A DNA stretch of 64,000 nucleotides from Pseudomonas oryzihabitans (GCF_006384975.1 NZ_CP021645.1:2074001-2138000), one strand, 5' to 3'; counted from the first letter of the stretch, positions 27,486 through 37,856 are shown. The notes: generated by a model not told the origin, from the letters alone. A program made the numbers and translations.

Positions 27486-29965
27486 CACATGGATACCGTT
27501 CGCTGGCTCACGGCGTCGACATGGGCGAAGCAGCGATAGATGACCCGCTCGGACAGCTGACCGCTGGCATCGGCGATCTGCCGCAGCAGGCGCGCCAGGC
27601 CCTGCTGCACCTCGACCCGGCCGACGTCGCCGAACAGGGTGCTTTCCAGGGTGCCGAGGTCGAAACGGCGCAGGCGATCATAGGCATCGTTCAACGCCGG
27701 GTCGCGCGCCAGGCCGTGATAGCGCTCCAGATGCTCCACGGCATTGATCAGCGCATGCACCTGGAAGCGGATCGAATAGGGGTTGTGCTCGTGCAGCATC
27801 AGCAGGTCCAGCACCGGGATCAGTTGGGGCGCCGCCTGGTAGCGGGAGCGGTAGGTGATGATGCTGTTGCCCAGTTCCAGCAGCCATTCCAGCCCGGCCG
27901 CATCCCAGGTGGCGCCGCCTTCGAGGAAATGCGCCATGCTGCCGGCGAGGAATTGCACCCGCTCGATACGCCGGCCGATCATCAGGAAGCGCCAGCTCTC
28001 GTCGTGGGTCATGTCGTCGAAGGTGAAGCCGGCCACCGCCGCCAGCGCCATCACCAGGCGGTTGAGGCTTTGCAGTGCCTCGCCCGGCTCGCTGCCCACC
28101 TGGCCCAGGCCGCGGGCCTCGCGCTCCACCTCGCGGATGGCGCGCCAGTTTTCCGGTGACAGCCGCCCGCGGACCTGGGCCGCGGCCCAATGCAGGCGTT
28201 GCAGGTTGGCCCCCAGGCCGCTGGGAAACTCGCCCGGGCCGAGCGCCGCGTGCAGCTGTTCGGCGAGGGTGCCCTCTTCCGGCAGCAGTTCCAGGGCCAT
28301 GGCCAGTTCGATGGCGGCCTGCACCGCCGGGCCCTGGTCGTCGGCATCCAGGTAGCGACTGAGCACGATGCGTAGCAGCCGCGCGGCATCCTCGCAGCGC
28401 TCGCTGTAGCGACCGTACCAGAACAGATTCTCGGCAGTGCGTGAGGGCAGGAAGGGATCCTTGCGTACCAGATCGCGTACGCCCAGGACCCGGGCGCTCG
28501 GCACCTCGGTCGCGCTGCGACCGCCACCCAGCACCCAAGTGTCCTTGCTCGAACCGCCGCGCTGCATGGAAACCACCTCGGCGCCTTCGTGGGCGACCCG
28601 GGTCAGGCCACCGGGCATCACCCAGTAGCCGCCTTCGCTGGCCACCGCATAGACGCGCATGCCGATGGCCCGCGATTGCAGGCTGCCGCCCTGCCAGACC
28701 GGCGCCCGGGACAGCTGGATGCGCTCCTGGGCGACATAGGCATGGGGTCGCGCCTCGATGCGCTCGCGCAGGGCAGCACGCTCCCCGGCATCCAGTGCCT
28801 TGCCGAACACCGGCTCGAAGCGCTGGGAAGGATAGGCCGGCTTGATCACCAGTTCGCCCAGCCGCGCCAGGGCCTCCTCCCGCACCGGCGTCTCGCCGCA
28901 CCACCAGGTGGCGACGGCGGGCAGTGTCAGGGTTTCGCCCAGCAGCGCCTGGCACACTCCCGGCAGGAAACCCAGCAGACCGGGCGACTCCAGCAGGCCG
29001 CTGCCCAGGGCGTTGGCCATGATGACGTTGCCCTGGCGCACCGCCTCCAGCAGACCGGGCACGCCCAGGGCCGAATCGGTGCGTAGCTCCAGCGGATCGC
29101 AGAAGTCGTCGTCCAAGCGGCGGAACACCGCATGGACACGTCGCAGGCCGCTCAGGGTCTTCAGATAGAGGCAGGCGTTGCGCACCGTGAGGTCCTGGCC
29201 TTCCACCAGGGGGAAGCCCAGCTGCCGCGCCTGGTAGAGGTGCTCGAAATAGGTCTCGTTGTAGCGGCCGGGGGTGAGCAGCACCGCCAGGGGCGCCTCG
29301 TCGCCGGTATCCAGCCCGGCGCTCAGGGTGCGTTGCAACGCCTGGAAATAACCGTTCAGCGACTGCACCTGCAGGTCGCGGTGCAACTCGGGAAAGGCCC
29401 GCGCCACGATATGCCGGTTTTCCAAGGCGTAGCCGGCACCGGAGGGCGCCTGGGTACGGTCCGCCAGTACCCACCAGCGACCATCCGGCGCCCGCGCCAG
29501 GTCCACTGCGTAGACGTGCAGCCAGGTATCGCCCGGCGGCCGCAGGCCCTGGCAGGCCCAGAGAAAGTTGTTGTGGCCGAACACCAGTTCGGGCGGCAGC
29601 AGGCCCTCGCGCAGCAGGCGCTGCTCGCCATAGAGATCACCCAGCACCCGGTTCAACAGCCGCGCCCGTTGCGCCACCCCGGCGGCCAGCGGCGCCCACT
29701 CCTCCGCCGAGATCAGCTGCGGCAGCAGGTCCAGGGCCCAGGGCCGATCGCTGCCCTTGGGATCGGCGTAGACGTTGTAGGTCACGCCGTTTTCCTGGAT
29801 CTGCCGGGCGATCAGCGCCTGGCGCTGGTCGAGCTGTGCCGGGCGCAGACCGGCCAGGTGGCCGTAGAAGCGCCGCCAGGTCGGACGCACGCCACCGCGG
29901 GGGTCCCAGAGTTCGTTGAAGCTGCCGGCCGCCTCGAGGGCGGCACGTGGGGGGGTTGGGTGCAT
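27485..29965 (-). CDS. Circularly permuted ATP-grasp fused to alpha-E domain
   Basis: 826 residues; ATG at 29965, two bases after the stop of the preceding gene. Residues ~1-480 form a circularly permuted ATP-grasp domain (NGVTYNVYADPKGSDRPW, LTPGRYNETYFEHLYQARQLG, VIKPAYPSQRFEPVFG, AQERIQLSRAPVW). From ~490 on comes the all-helical alpha-E domain (SRTAENLFWYGRYSERCEDAARLLR, LEWLLELGNSIITYRSRY, VHALINAVEHLERY). In many bacteria the two halves are separate genes; here they are fused. Comparative work predicts peptide-bond ligation coupled to transglutaminase peptidases, but the product is unknown. Confidence 0.88.
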   Translation of the reverse strand: MHPTPPRAALEAAGSFNELWDPRGGVRPTWRRFYGHLAGLRPAQLDQRQALIARQIQENGVTYNVYADPKGSDRPWALDLLPQLISAEEWAPLAAGVAQRARLLNRVLGDLYGEQRLLREGLLPPELVFGHNNFLWACQGLRPPGDTWLHVYAVDLARAPDGRWWVLADRTQAPSGAGYALENRHIVARAFPELHRDLQVQSLNGYFQALQRTLSAGLDTGDEAPLAVLLTPGRYNETYFEHLYQARQLGFPLVEGQDLTVRNACLYLKTLSGLRRVHAVFRRLDDDFCDPLELRTDSALGVPGLLEAVRQGNVIMANALGSGLLESPGLLGFLPGVCQALLGETLTLPAVATWWCGETPVREEALARLGELVIKPAYPSQRFEPVFGKALDAGERAALRERIEARPHAYVAQERIQLSRAPVWQGGSLQSRAIGMRVYAVASEGGYWVMPGGLTRVAHEGAEVVSMQRGGSSKDTWVLGGGRSATEVPSARVLGVRDLVRKDPFLPSRTAENLFWYGRYSERCEDAARLLRIVLSRYLDADDQGPAVQAAIELAMALELLPEEGTLAEQLHAALGPGEFPSGLGANLQRLHWAAAQVRGRLSPENWRAIREVEREARGLGQVGSEPGEALQSLNRLVMALAAVAGFTFDDMTHDESWRFLMIGRRIERVQFLAGSMAHFLEGGATWDAAGLEWLLELGNSIITYRSRYQAAPQLIPVLDLLMLHEHNPYSIRFQVHALINAVEHLERYHGLARDPALNDAYDRLRRFDLGTLESTLFGDVGRVEVQQGLARLLRQIADASGQLSERVIYRCFAHVDAVSQRTVSM

Positions 29966-29967
29966 GT

Positions 29968-32900
29968 CTAGTGCGGTCGGCTGACGTGGGTCTGACGCAG
30001 ATCCAGGGTGAAGGGCGTTTCCAGACTGCTGTCGAGGGGCAGCGGCACCTGGCGTCCGGGGGTGTGCCCGAAACGGAAGAACCGCGCCAGGCGTCGGCTT
30101 TCCGCCTCGTAGGCGTTGACCGGTAGCGTAGCGTAATTGCGACCACCGGGATGGGCCACATGATACTGGCAACCGCCCAGGGAGCGCTGCATCCAGGTGT
30201 CCAGCAGATCGAACACCAGGGGCGCATCCACCCCCAGATTGGGTTGCAGCGCCGATGCCGGCTGCCAGGCGCGGAAGCGCACCGCGCCGACGTACTCTCC
30301 GACCCGCCCAGTCGGCCGCAGCGGCACCCGGGCGCCGTTGCAGAGCAAGGCATAGCGATCGGGCGCCAGGCCGGTGATCTTCACCTGCACCCGCTCCAGG
30401 GAGGAGTCGACGTAGCGCACCGTCCCGCCGATGGCGCCTTCCTCGCCCAGCACGTGCCAGGGCTCCAGCGCCTGGCGCAGTTCCAGCTCGATACCCTTGA
30501 CCGCGAAATCGCCGTACTTGGGAAAGCGGAATTCGAAGTGCGCGGCGAACCAGGCGGGATCGAAGGCATAGCCGGCCTCGCCCAGCTCGGCGAGCACGTC
30601 CTGGAAGTCCTCTTGGATGAAATGCGGCAGCAGGTAGCGGTCGTGCAATTCGGTGCCCCAACGCGCCAGCCGCTCGGGGTATAGGGCTCACGCCAGAAAC
30701 GCGCCACCAGGGCGCGCAGCAGCAGTTGCTGCACCAGTTGCAGGCGGCCGTGAGGCGGCATCTCGAAGGCGCGCAACTCCAGCAGGCCGAGGCGGCCGCT
30801 GGCGCTGTCGGGCGAATAGAGTTTGTCGATGCAGAATTCGGCGCGGTGGGTGTTGCCGGTCACGTCCACCAGCAGGTTGCGCAGCAGGCGGTCCACCAGC
30901 CAGGGCGGGCAGTCCGTGCCCGGCGCCGGGAATTGGGCGAAGGCCAGTTCCAGTTCGTAGAGGGCATCGTTACGCGCCTCGTCGACCCGCGGCGCCTGGG
31001 AGGTCGGACCGATGAACAGGCCGGCGAACAGGTAGGACAGCGAGGGATGGTTGTGCCAGTAGCTGATCAGGCTGCGCAAGAGATCGGGGCGGCGCAGGAA
31101 GGGTGAATCGGCCGGCGTCGCCCCGCCGAGCACGCAATGGCTGCCGCCGCCGGTGCCGGTGTGGCGGCCATCGATCAGGAACTTCTCGCTGGTCAGGCGC
31201 GACAGGCGCGCGGCCTCATAGAGGAATTCGGTCTGCTCGACCAGGGCATCCCAACTCGCCACCGGATGGATGTTGACCTCGATGACACCGGGATCGGGCG
31301 TCACCCGGAAATTGATCAGCCGGGCATCGCGCGGCGGTTCGTAGCCTTCGAGCACCACCGGGCAGCCCAGCGACGCGGCGGTGTCCTCGATGGCGGCGAC
31401 CAGCTCCAGGTAATCCTCCAGCCGCGCCAAGGGTGGCATGAACAGGTACAGCCGGCCCTCGCGCGGTTCGGCGCAGAAGGCGGTGCGGACGATGTCGGCA
31501 GCCGAGGTGAAGGCCTCCGGGGCGGTCTGGGCGGCTTCCCGCACTGGCCGCGGCTGACGCCAGCGCTCCTGCAGACGGATGGGATCGGGCAAAGGCGCCA
31601 GCGGCTGGTTGGGATCGGTCGGATGCAGGTAGGGATAGTCTTCTTCGCGCACCCAGGGCTGGGAATCCAGCGGCAGGCGATAGCCCAGCGGCGAATCACC
31701 CGGCACCAGGCGGCACTGTTCCTCCCGCAGGAACCAGGGCCCGCTGCGCCAGCCGTCCTCGGCGGCGGTACGGGCCAGCGGCAGCACGTAGCCCACCACC
31801 TGATCCAGGCCTTGGGCGAACACCCGGCGCAGGCGCTCGCGCTCCAGCGGATCGCTCAGCCGCGCATCGCTGGCGTCGACGTTGATCGGCAGACGCTGCT
31901 CGCGCCAGAGGTAGTAGAGCCAGTCTTCGAAGGCCGGGAAGCGGTGCTCGTCGGCCACGCCCAGACGCTGCGCCACGCCGCGCACGAAACGCTCGGCCAA
32001 CTCGGCATCGGCGCCGTAGTCGAGGCGTTCGTCGGCGAGCAGCGCCGAATCGCGCCACAGCGGCTGGCCGTCGGCACGCCAGAAACAGTTGAGTGACCAG
32101 CGCGGTAGCTGCTCGCCGGGATACCACTTGCCCTGGCCGAAATGCACCAGGCCCTTGGGCGCATAGTGCTCGCGCAGGCGGTGGAACAACTTGGTGGCCA
32201 GACGGCGCTTGTTCGGCCCCAGGGCGGCGGTGCTCCACTCCTCGTCGTCGGGATAGTCGAGAGCGACGAAGGTGGGCTCGCCGCCCAGGGTCAGGCGTAC
32301 GTCCTGCACCAGCAGGTCGCTGTCCACCCGCTGGCCGAGGGCGAGGATGTCCCGCCACTGGTGCTCGTCATAGGGCCGCGTCACCCGCGGCGCTTCCCAC
32401 AGGCGTTCCACCGCCATATGGTGCTCGAAGGTGCATTCGCTCTCGCTGACCAGCCCGGAGATCGGCGCCGCCGATGCCGGTTCGGGACTGCAAGCCAGCG
32501 GGATATGCCCTTCGCCCGCCAGCAGTCCGCTGGTGGGGTCCAGGCCGATCCAGCCCGCCCCGGGCAGATAGACCTCGCACCAGGCGTGCAGGTCGGTGAA
32601 GTCCACGGCGGTCCCCGAAGGACCGTCCAAGGCCTTCTGGTCGGCCGTCAGCTGGATCAGGTAGCCGGAGACGAAGCGGGCCGCGAGGCCCAGGTGGCGC
32701 AGCAGCTGCACCAGCAGCCAGGCGCTGTCGCGGCAAGAGCCCGAGGCCTTGTCCAGGGTTTCCTCGGGCGTCTGCACCCCGGGTTCGAGGCGGATCAGAT
32801 AGGCTACGTCGTGGCTGAGGCGCTGATTGAGGGCGACCAGGAAATCCAGGGTCGGCACCGGTTCACGGGAGATCTCGGCGAGGTAGCGGGTGAACGCCGG

Positions 32901-33272
32901 CGTGGCCGGCAGGCATTCGCGGAAGGCGCTCAGCTCGCGGCGCTCTTCTTCGGCATAGGCGAAGGGAAAGCGCTCGGCGTAGGGCTCGAGGAAAAAATCG
33001 AAGGGATTGAACACCGCCATCTCGGCGACCAGGTCCACTTCCACGCGGAACTCGCGGGTAGACTCGGGGAACACCAGACGGGCCAGGTAATTGCCCTGGG
33101 GGTCCTGCTGCCAATTGATGAAATGCCCTTCCGGCTGCACCCGCAAGGCATAGGAAAGGATCCGGGTCCGGCTATGGGGCGCCGGGCGCAAGCGGACGAT
33201 CTGCGGGCCCAGTTCCACCGGGCGATCATAGGCGTAATGACTGACGTGCTGCAGGGCGACATGGATGGACAC
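29968..33272 (-). pseudogene. Large transglutaminase/DUF2126 protein, interrupted by a frameshift
   Basis: GTG start at 33272 (GGAG upstream). The first ~866 residues read in one frame: N-terminal transglutaminase with Cys in DKASGSCRDSAWLLV, His in DLHAWCEVYLPGAGW and Asp in GLDPTSG, then the DUF2126 region (GGEPTFVALD, DGRHTGTGGGSHCVLGG). Near 30670-30675 the frame is lost: FWREPYTPS should continue [13 protein letters not shown] but reads GWRVGAPN. The other frame then carries [18 protein letters not shown] to the stop at 29968. Restoring one C on the minus strand gives a normal ~1,100-residue protein. It is either a real inactivation or a sequencing error; the downstream genes are intact. 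Confidence 0.85.
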
Positions 33273-33470
33273 AGGGAGACTCCGTTCACCGGTTATGCGG
33301 AAAGTTAAGAGCAAATCTCGTGCCCCGGAATCCAGGCAGGGCCGCAAAGGGCCTAACGCGCGGGTCAGGCGACGAACAACCCGGAACTCCAAGCGCCAGC
33401 CACTCTACTAAATCGCTAGTACGATGCCAGCGTTTCGCTGGTCGTCGGTCGTCCTCGCCAGGTATCCCTC

Positions 33471-34670
33471 ATGCGTAATTTTCTTGGAAGCTACAGTTCG
33501 AACCGTTTGCAGCGCAACGCCTTACGGGCTCTGCCCGTCCAACGCAAGGTCGCCAACTGCACCTGCGGCCAGTCCATCTTCTTTCCCAACAGCGAATGCC
33601 TGGCCTGTGGCAATGCCCTGGGCTATGCCCCGGATCAGGGCACGCCGACCGCCCTGCAGCCCGTCGACGGCGGCCTCTGGCAATTGCCGGAGACCTCGAG
33701 CAGCCTCTACCGGCGCTGCGCCAACCTGGATACCCCAGCGGCCTGCAACTGGCTGGTACCGGCCGATGCGGGCAGCGAATTTTGCCTGGCCTGCCAACTC
33801 AACAACACCATCCCGGATCTGTCCTTCGAAGGCAATGGCGAGCGCTGGCGCAAGCTGGAGCTGGCCAAGCGCCAACTGGTCGCCCAGTTGCTGGGCCTGG
33901 GCCTGCAGGTGATCCCGCAGAGCGTGGATGCCGAGCGTGGACTCGCCTTCGACTTTCTCGCGCCCGATGCCACCGGTACGCCGACCACCGGTCACGCCAA
34001 CGGCCTCATCACCCTGAATATCCTCGAAGCGGACGACGCCCACCGGGAAAAGGTGCGGGCCGACATGCACGAGCCCTATCGCACCCTGCTCGGTCACTTC
34101 CGTCATGAGGTCGGTCATTACTACTTCGATCGCCTGGTCACGGGCACCGATTGGGAAGAACCCTTCCGCGCCCTGTTCGGCGACGAGCGCGCCGACTACG
34201 GCCAGGCTCTGGAGCGCCACTATCAGCAAGGCGCGCCGGCGGATTGGGAAAGCCAGTACGTCAGCGCCTACGCCACCATGCACCCCTGGGAGGACTGGGC
34301 GGAGACCTGGGCCCACTACCTGCACATGATGGATACCCTGGCCACCGCCGCCAACCTCGGCATGAATGCCACCACCACCCAGCTGGATTTCCAGCCGTTC
34401 ACCCGCGAGGCGCTGTACGAGGCCGAAGACCGCAGCGACGATGAATTCCTCGGTTTCGCCAACGCCTGGATCGAACTGGCGGCCATGCTCAACGAGCTGT
34501 CGCGCAGCATGGGGCAACCGGATTTCTATCCCTTCGCGCTACCGGCGCCGGTGATCGCCAAGCTGCACTTCATCCACAAGGTCATCCATTCGGCGCAACC
34601 CAGCGTGCTGGAACAGGGACTGGCGACCGACCAGACCGCCGCTGGGGCAACGCTCGGGGCAACCGTCTGA
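33471..34670 (+). CDS. Putative zinc-binding metallopeptidase with N-terminal zinc ribbon
   Basis: 399 residues. An N-terminal zinc ribbon is made of Cys pairs (NCTCGQ, ECLACGNA, then FCLACQLNN). The peptidase part carries HEVGHYYFDRL with two His and a Glu, followed ~60 residues later by HPWEDWAETWAHYLHM, which could give the third ligand. This matches the family named putative zinc-binding metallopeptidase. Cytoplasmic, no signal peptide. The gene is divergent from the transglutaminase operon, beside which it is often found. Confidence 0.8.
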   Translation: MRNFLGSYSSNRLQRNALRALPVQRKVANCTCGQSIFFPNSECLACGNALGYAPDQGTPTALQPVDGGLWQLPETSSSLYRRCANLDTPAACNWLVPADAGSEFCLACQLNNTIPDLSFEGNGERWRKLELAKRQLVAQLLGLGLQVIPQSVDAERGLAFDFLAPDATGTPTTGHANGLITLNILEADDAHREKVRADMHEPYRTLLGHFRHEVGHYYFDRLVTGTDWEEPFRALFGDERADYGQALERHYQQGAPADWESQYVSAYATMHPWEDWAETWAHYLHMMDTLATAANLGMNATTTQLDFQPFTREALYEAEDRSDDEFLGFANAWIELAAMLNELSRSMGQPDFYPFALPAPVIAKLHFIHKVIHSAQPSVLEQGLATDQTAAGATLGATV

Positions 34671-34685
34671 CCGCTGCCGTCCTGC

Positions 34686-35066
34686 TCAGCCGAGCAGGAC
34701 GATTCCCCAGACCGCGGCGATGATGAACATGGCCACGAACTGCGCGGCGCTGCCAAGATCCTTGGCGTTCTTCGACAGTTCGTGCCAGTCCAGGGAGATG
34801 CGGTCGACCACCGCCTCGATGGCGGCGTTGAACAGCTCGACCACCAGCGACAGCAGACAGACCGCCACCAGCAGGGCCCGCTCGCCGCGGCTCACATCCA
34901 GCCAGAAGGCGATGGGCAGCAACACCACATTGAGTGCCACCAGGGAACGAAATGCCGCTTCCTGGCGGAAGGCCGTGCGCAAGCCCGCGAGGGAATAGCC
35001 CGTCGCGTTGATGACCCGGCGTAGACCGGTCTTGCCTTTGTAGGGAGAAATCACCGAGAGCTCCAT
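34686..35066 (-). CDS. dgkA: Diacylglycerol kinase DgkA
   Basis: 126 residues with three membrane helices, the size of bacterial DgkA. Signature VVELFNAAIEAVVDRISLDWHELSKNAKDLGSAA contains the catalytic Glu and Asp residues and the ENxAIE-like core (here FNAAIE). It phosphorylates diacylglycerol to phosphatidate, recycling lipid from periplasmic glucan synthesis. It lies downstream of erdR on the same strand, as in P. aeruginosa. Confidence 0.92.
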   Translation of the reverse strand: MELSVISPYKGKTGLRRVINATGYSLAGLRTAFRQEAAFRSLVALNVVLLPIAFWLDVSRGERALLVAVCLLSLVVELFNAAIEAVVDRISLDWHELSKNAKDLGSAAQFVAMFIIAAVWGIVLLG

Positions 35067-35192
35067 CAGCAGGATCGAACCGCTGCCGCTGGCAGACGGC
35101 GGGTAGAGAAAGCGTGAAAGCTGGCGCGCGAGCCTGGCCTGGCCGCCGACAGGACGAGGCCGGGCAAGGCCGCGCGGGTAACGCCACCAGGC

Positions 35193-35843
35193 CTAGTTGG
35201 AGGTGCTCTCCAATTGCTGCAACAACAACGCCGCCTGGGTCCGGGTGCGGACGCCCAGCTTACGGAAGATGGCCGTGGCATGGGCCTTCACCGTGGCTTC
35301 GGAGACGTTCAGCTCGAAGGCGATCTGTTTGTTCAGCAGCCCCTCGCACAGCATGGTGAGTACCCGGAATTGCTGGGGTGTCAGGCTGGCGAGGCCGGCG
35401 CTGGCGGCCTTGGCCTCTTCGCTGAGGGCGGCAGCGCCCTCGACCTGCGGTGGCCACCAGGTATCGCCATCCAGCACCTGATTCACCGCCTGCTGCAGGG
35501 TGCTCAGATCGCTGGACTTGGGAATGAAGCCACTGGCGCCGAACTCCCGGGCGCGCTGCACCACGGCGGGTTCTTCCTGGGCCGAGATCATCACCACCGG
35601 CACCTGCGGATACTGCCCGCGCAACAGCACCAGGCCGGAGAAGCCGTAGGCACCGGGCATGTTCAGGTCGAGCAGGACCAGATCCCAGTCGGTACGGTCG
35701 GCCAGGCAGGCCTGGAGTTCGGCGATGTCGGCCACTTCGGTGAGCCGCGCCTGAGCGCCCAGGCCAAGGGTGAGCGCCTGCTGCAGTGCGCTACGGAACA
35801 GCGGATGATCGTCCGCGATCAGGATCTGATAGGCAGCCGCCAT
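35193..35843 (-). CDS. erdR: LuxR-family response regulator ErdR
   Basis: 216 residues. The receiver domain has acidic pair Asp11/Asp12, phosphorylation site Asp59 in LVLLDLNMPG and Lys in GFIPKSSD. The C-terminal LuxR-type helix-turn-helix (LTPQQFRVLTMLCEGLLNKQIA, SEATVKAHATAIFRKL) starts near residue 150. The neighbour dgkA and the sequence match ErdR of Pseudomonas, which controls ethanol oxidation and acetyl-CoA synthetase genes. Its kinase (MxtR type) is not encoded nearby. Confidence 0.82.
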   Translation of the reverse strand: MAAAYQILIADDHPLFRSALQQALTLGLGAQARLTEVADIAELQACLADRTDWDLVLLDLNMPGAYGFSGLVLLRGQYPQVPVVMISAQEEPAVVQRAREFGASGFIPKSSDLSTLQQAVNQVLDGDTWWPPQVEGAAALSEEAKAASAGLASLTPQQFRVLTMLCEGLLNKQIAFELNVSEATVKAHATAIFRKLGVRTRTQAALLLQQLESTSN

Positions 35844-36026
35844 GGTGTAGCTTTCCTTCTTGTAATAGGGGTCGCGTAGACCAGGCGCCTGGCGCGCCGG
35901 CTGCGTTCAAGATGGCGCCAGCATGCCGAACGACGCGGACGGGAGCAAGGCCGGACGGACCGCGAGCGGTAGGCAAAGGCCCGGCGGTTGCGGCACAGTG
36001 GTGCTTTTTTGCCAAAGAGATACCCG

Positions 36027-36923
36027 ATGCCCAGCGCCGCCCTCCGTGCCGACTTGCTCATGCTGCTCACCGCCCTGATCTGGGGCAGCGCCTTCGTCGC
36101 CCAGACCGGCGGCATGGAGCATATTGGCCCCTTCCTCTACACCGGCCTGAGATTCGCCCTGGGTGCCTTAACCCTGGTGCCGCTGCTGCTGTTCCTGCGC
36201 CGGGGCGGACGGCAGCAACCCTTCACCCGGGATACCCTCAAGGGTGGCCTGTTGATGGGCCTGGTGCTGACCCTGGGTATCAATCTGCAACAGGTCGGCC
36301 TGCTGTTCACCAGCGTGACCAACTCCGGCTTCATCACGGGACTGTACGTCATCGTGGTACCGCTGTTGGGGCTGCTGCTCGGTCAGCGCAGCTATGTCGG
36401 CACCTGGGTCGGCGCCTGCCTCGCGGTGGTCGGCATGGCACTGCTCAGCATCGGCGACAACTTCCAGGTCGCCGCGGGCGATCTGCTGCAAATGGCAGGC
36501 GCCCTGGCCTGGGGCGTGCACGTGCTCTTGGTGGGGCACTACTCCAGCCGCCACGACGCCACGGTGCTGTCCATCCTGCAATTTCTGGTCTGTACCTTTC
36601 TGAGTCTGCTGCTGGCGCTGGTCTTCGAGCCCATCCAACCGGCTCAGATCGGTCTGGCCCTGCCTGAGCTGCTCTATGGCGGAGTGATCGCCGCCGGCAT
36701 CGGCTACACCCTACAGGTCTTCGCCCAGCGTGGCGCCATCGCCTCGCACGCGGCGGTCATCTTTTCCCTGGAAGCGGTATTCGCCGCCTTCTTCGGGTCC
36801 TGGCTGCTGGGCGAGTCGCTCAGCGGTCGCGGCTATCTGGGTTGCGCCCTGATGTTCGCCGGCATGCTGGCCGCCCAGCTCTGGCCGCGGCAGCAGCCGG
36901 TGGAAGCCAAGCCGGTCAATTAG
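36027..36923 (+). CDS. EamA/DMT family transporter
   Basis: 298 residues and ten predicted helices in two EamA repeats: LLTALIWGSAFVAQ at the start of repeat one and LLQMAGALAWGVHVLL at the start of repeat two. The second repeat ends FSLEAVFAAFFGSWLLGES, typical of the family. Inner-membrane exporter of metabolites; substrate unknown. A terminal-inverted-repeat element begins six bases after its stop. Confidence 0.88.
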   Translation: MPSAALRADLLMLLTALIWGSAFVAQTGGMEHIGPFLYTGLRFALGALTLVPLLLFLRRGGRQQPFTRDTLKGGLLMGLVLTLGINLQQVGLLFTSVTNSGFITGLYVIVVPLLGLLLGQRSYVGTWVGACLAVVGMALLSIGDNFQVAAGDLLQMAGALAWGVHVLLVGHYSSRHDATVLSILQFLVCTFLSLLLALVFEPIQPAQIGLALPELLYGGVIAAGIGYTLQVFAQRGAIASHAAVIFSLEAVFAAFFGSWLLGESLSGRGYLGCALMFAGMLAAQLWPRQQPVEAKPVN

Positions 36924-36928
36924 CCCGC

Positions 36929-37130
36929 AGAGCCTGCTCATAATCTGCTGCGCGTCGGCCAAACTGCGTTGAAAATAGCCTGGCAGGCCAGCCCCGCCTG
37001 GGCGGCCCCGTCGCAATGCTCATTTACCACTCGTAAACTCGTTCGCGAGCCCGGTCCGCTTCCTCAGCTATTTTCGCGGGGCCGCCTAGGCCTTGTTTGG
37101 CTCTAGCTCGCGAGATTATGAACAGGCTCT
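36929..37130. mobile_element. MITE-like element with terminal inverted repeats, copy A
   Basis: 202 bp. The left end AGAGCCTGCTCATAATCT (36929-36946) is the inverted complement of the right end AGATTATGAACAGGCTCT (37113-37130) with one mismatch; more arm pairs follow inside (GCCAAAC with GTTTGGC, AAAATAGC with GCTATTTT). The centre contains GCTCATTTACCACTCGTAAACTC, shared with copy B at 40194-40335. There is no coding capacity. The right end supplies the final codons and stop of the DTW gene on the minus strand. Confidence 0.8.
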
Positions 37131-37856
37131 TAGGGTCTTCAGTTGCTGGCTGGCGGGACTGTCCGCCGCCAGCGGCAGATGGTGCTTGGCATCCAGATAG
37201 CGCTCGCTGAAGACGTCCAGATAGGCTTCCAGCAGTCGCCCGGCGGGCGCCTCTCCGGCCAGTTCCAGGCACAGGGCCGCCACCTCGGCGGTGCAGAGAT
37301 GCTCGCCCCGGGTGGAACGCCGCAACCGATAGCGGGACAGGGCATTGGGCTGGAAACTCAGCACCGGCAGGCCGTCCAGATAGGGACTCTTGCGAAACAT
37401 CTTGCGCGCCTCGGTCCAGGTGGCATCCAGCAGCACGAACAGCGGGCGCTTGCCGGGCGCCAGGGGCAGACTCTCCACCACCCGTTCGGGCGCAGCGTAT
37501 TCGCCGGGAAACACCAGTAGCGGCTGCCACTCGGGTTGCTGCAACAAGGCTGGCAGCGCCGGATCGACGGAGGTCCGACTCCAGCCGAAGGCATGGGTGT
37601 CGGCCACCACGTCGGCGATCAGCCAGCCGGTGTTGCTCGGCTTGAGCGGCTCCACGTCGTGCATCAGCAGGCACATCCCGGCGTGGGTCTGGCGTAGTGG
37701 ACGCAGGTCGCAGAGGCAATGACTGGGCGCCAGCCGGCACTGCGGACAACGCGCCATGCGTGAACCGCGCGCGATGAAAGGCTTGATGCTACGCGCCAGG
37801 CGCTCCTGGCGCAGACGAGCCACGGCATGCAAGGGGATATCGGGGATAGAGATCAT
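37116..37856 (-). CDS. DTW-domain tRNA-uridine aminocarboxypropyltransferase
   Basis: 246 residues from ATG 37856; homologues also carry the ~33 residues before the Cys cluster (CPQCRLAPSHCLCDL), which supports this start over the ATG at 37757. The DTW block is LLDATWTEARKMFRKSPYL, with SNTGWLIADVVADT and STRGEHLCTAEVAAL. The enzyme transfers the 3-amino-3-carboxypropyl group of SAM to tRNA uridine (acp3U). The last residues RACS and the TAA lie inside the repeat element described at 36929-37130. Confidence 0.87.
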   Translation of the reverse strand: MISIPDIPLHAVARLRQERLARSIKPFIARGSRMARCPQCRLAPSHCLCDLRPLRQTHAGMCLLMHDVEPLKPSNTGWLIADVVADTHAFGWSRTSVDPALPALLQQPEWQPLLVFPGEYAAPERVVESLPLAPGKRPLFVLLDATWTEARKMFRKSPYLDGLPVLSFQPNALSRYRLRRSTRGEHLCTAEVAALCLELAGEAPAGRLLEAYLDVFSERYLDAKHHLPLAADSPASQQLKTLRACS

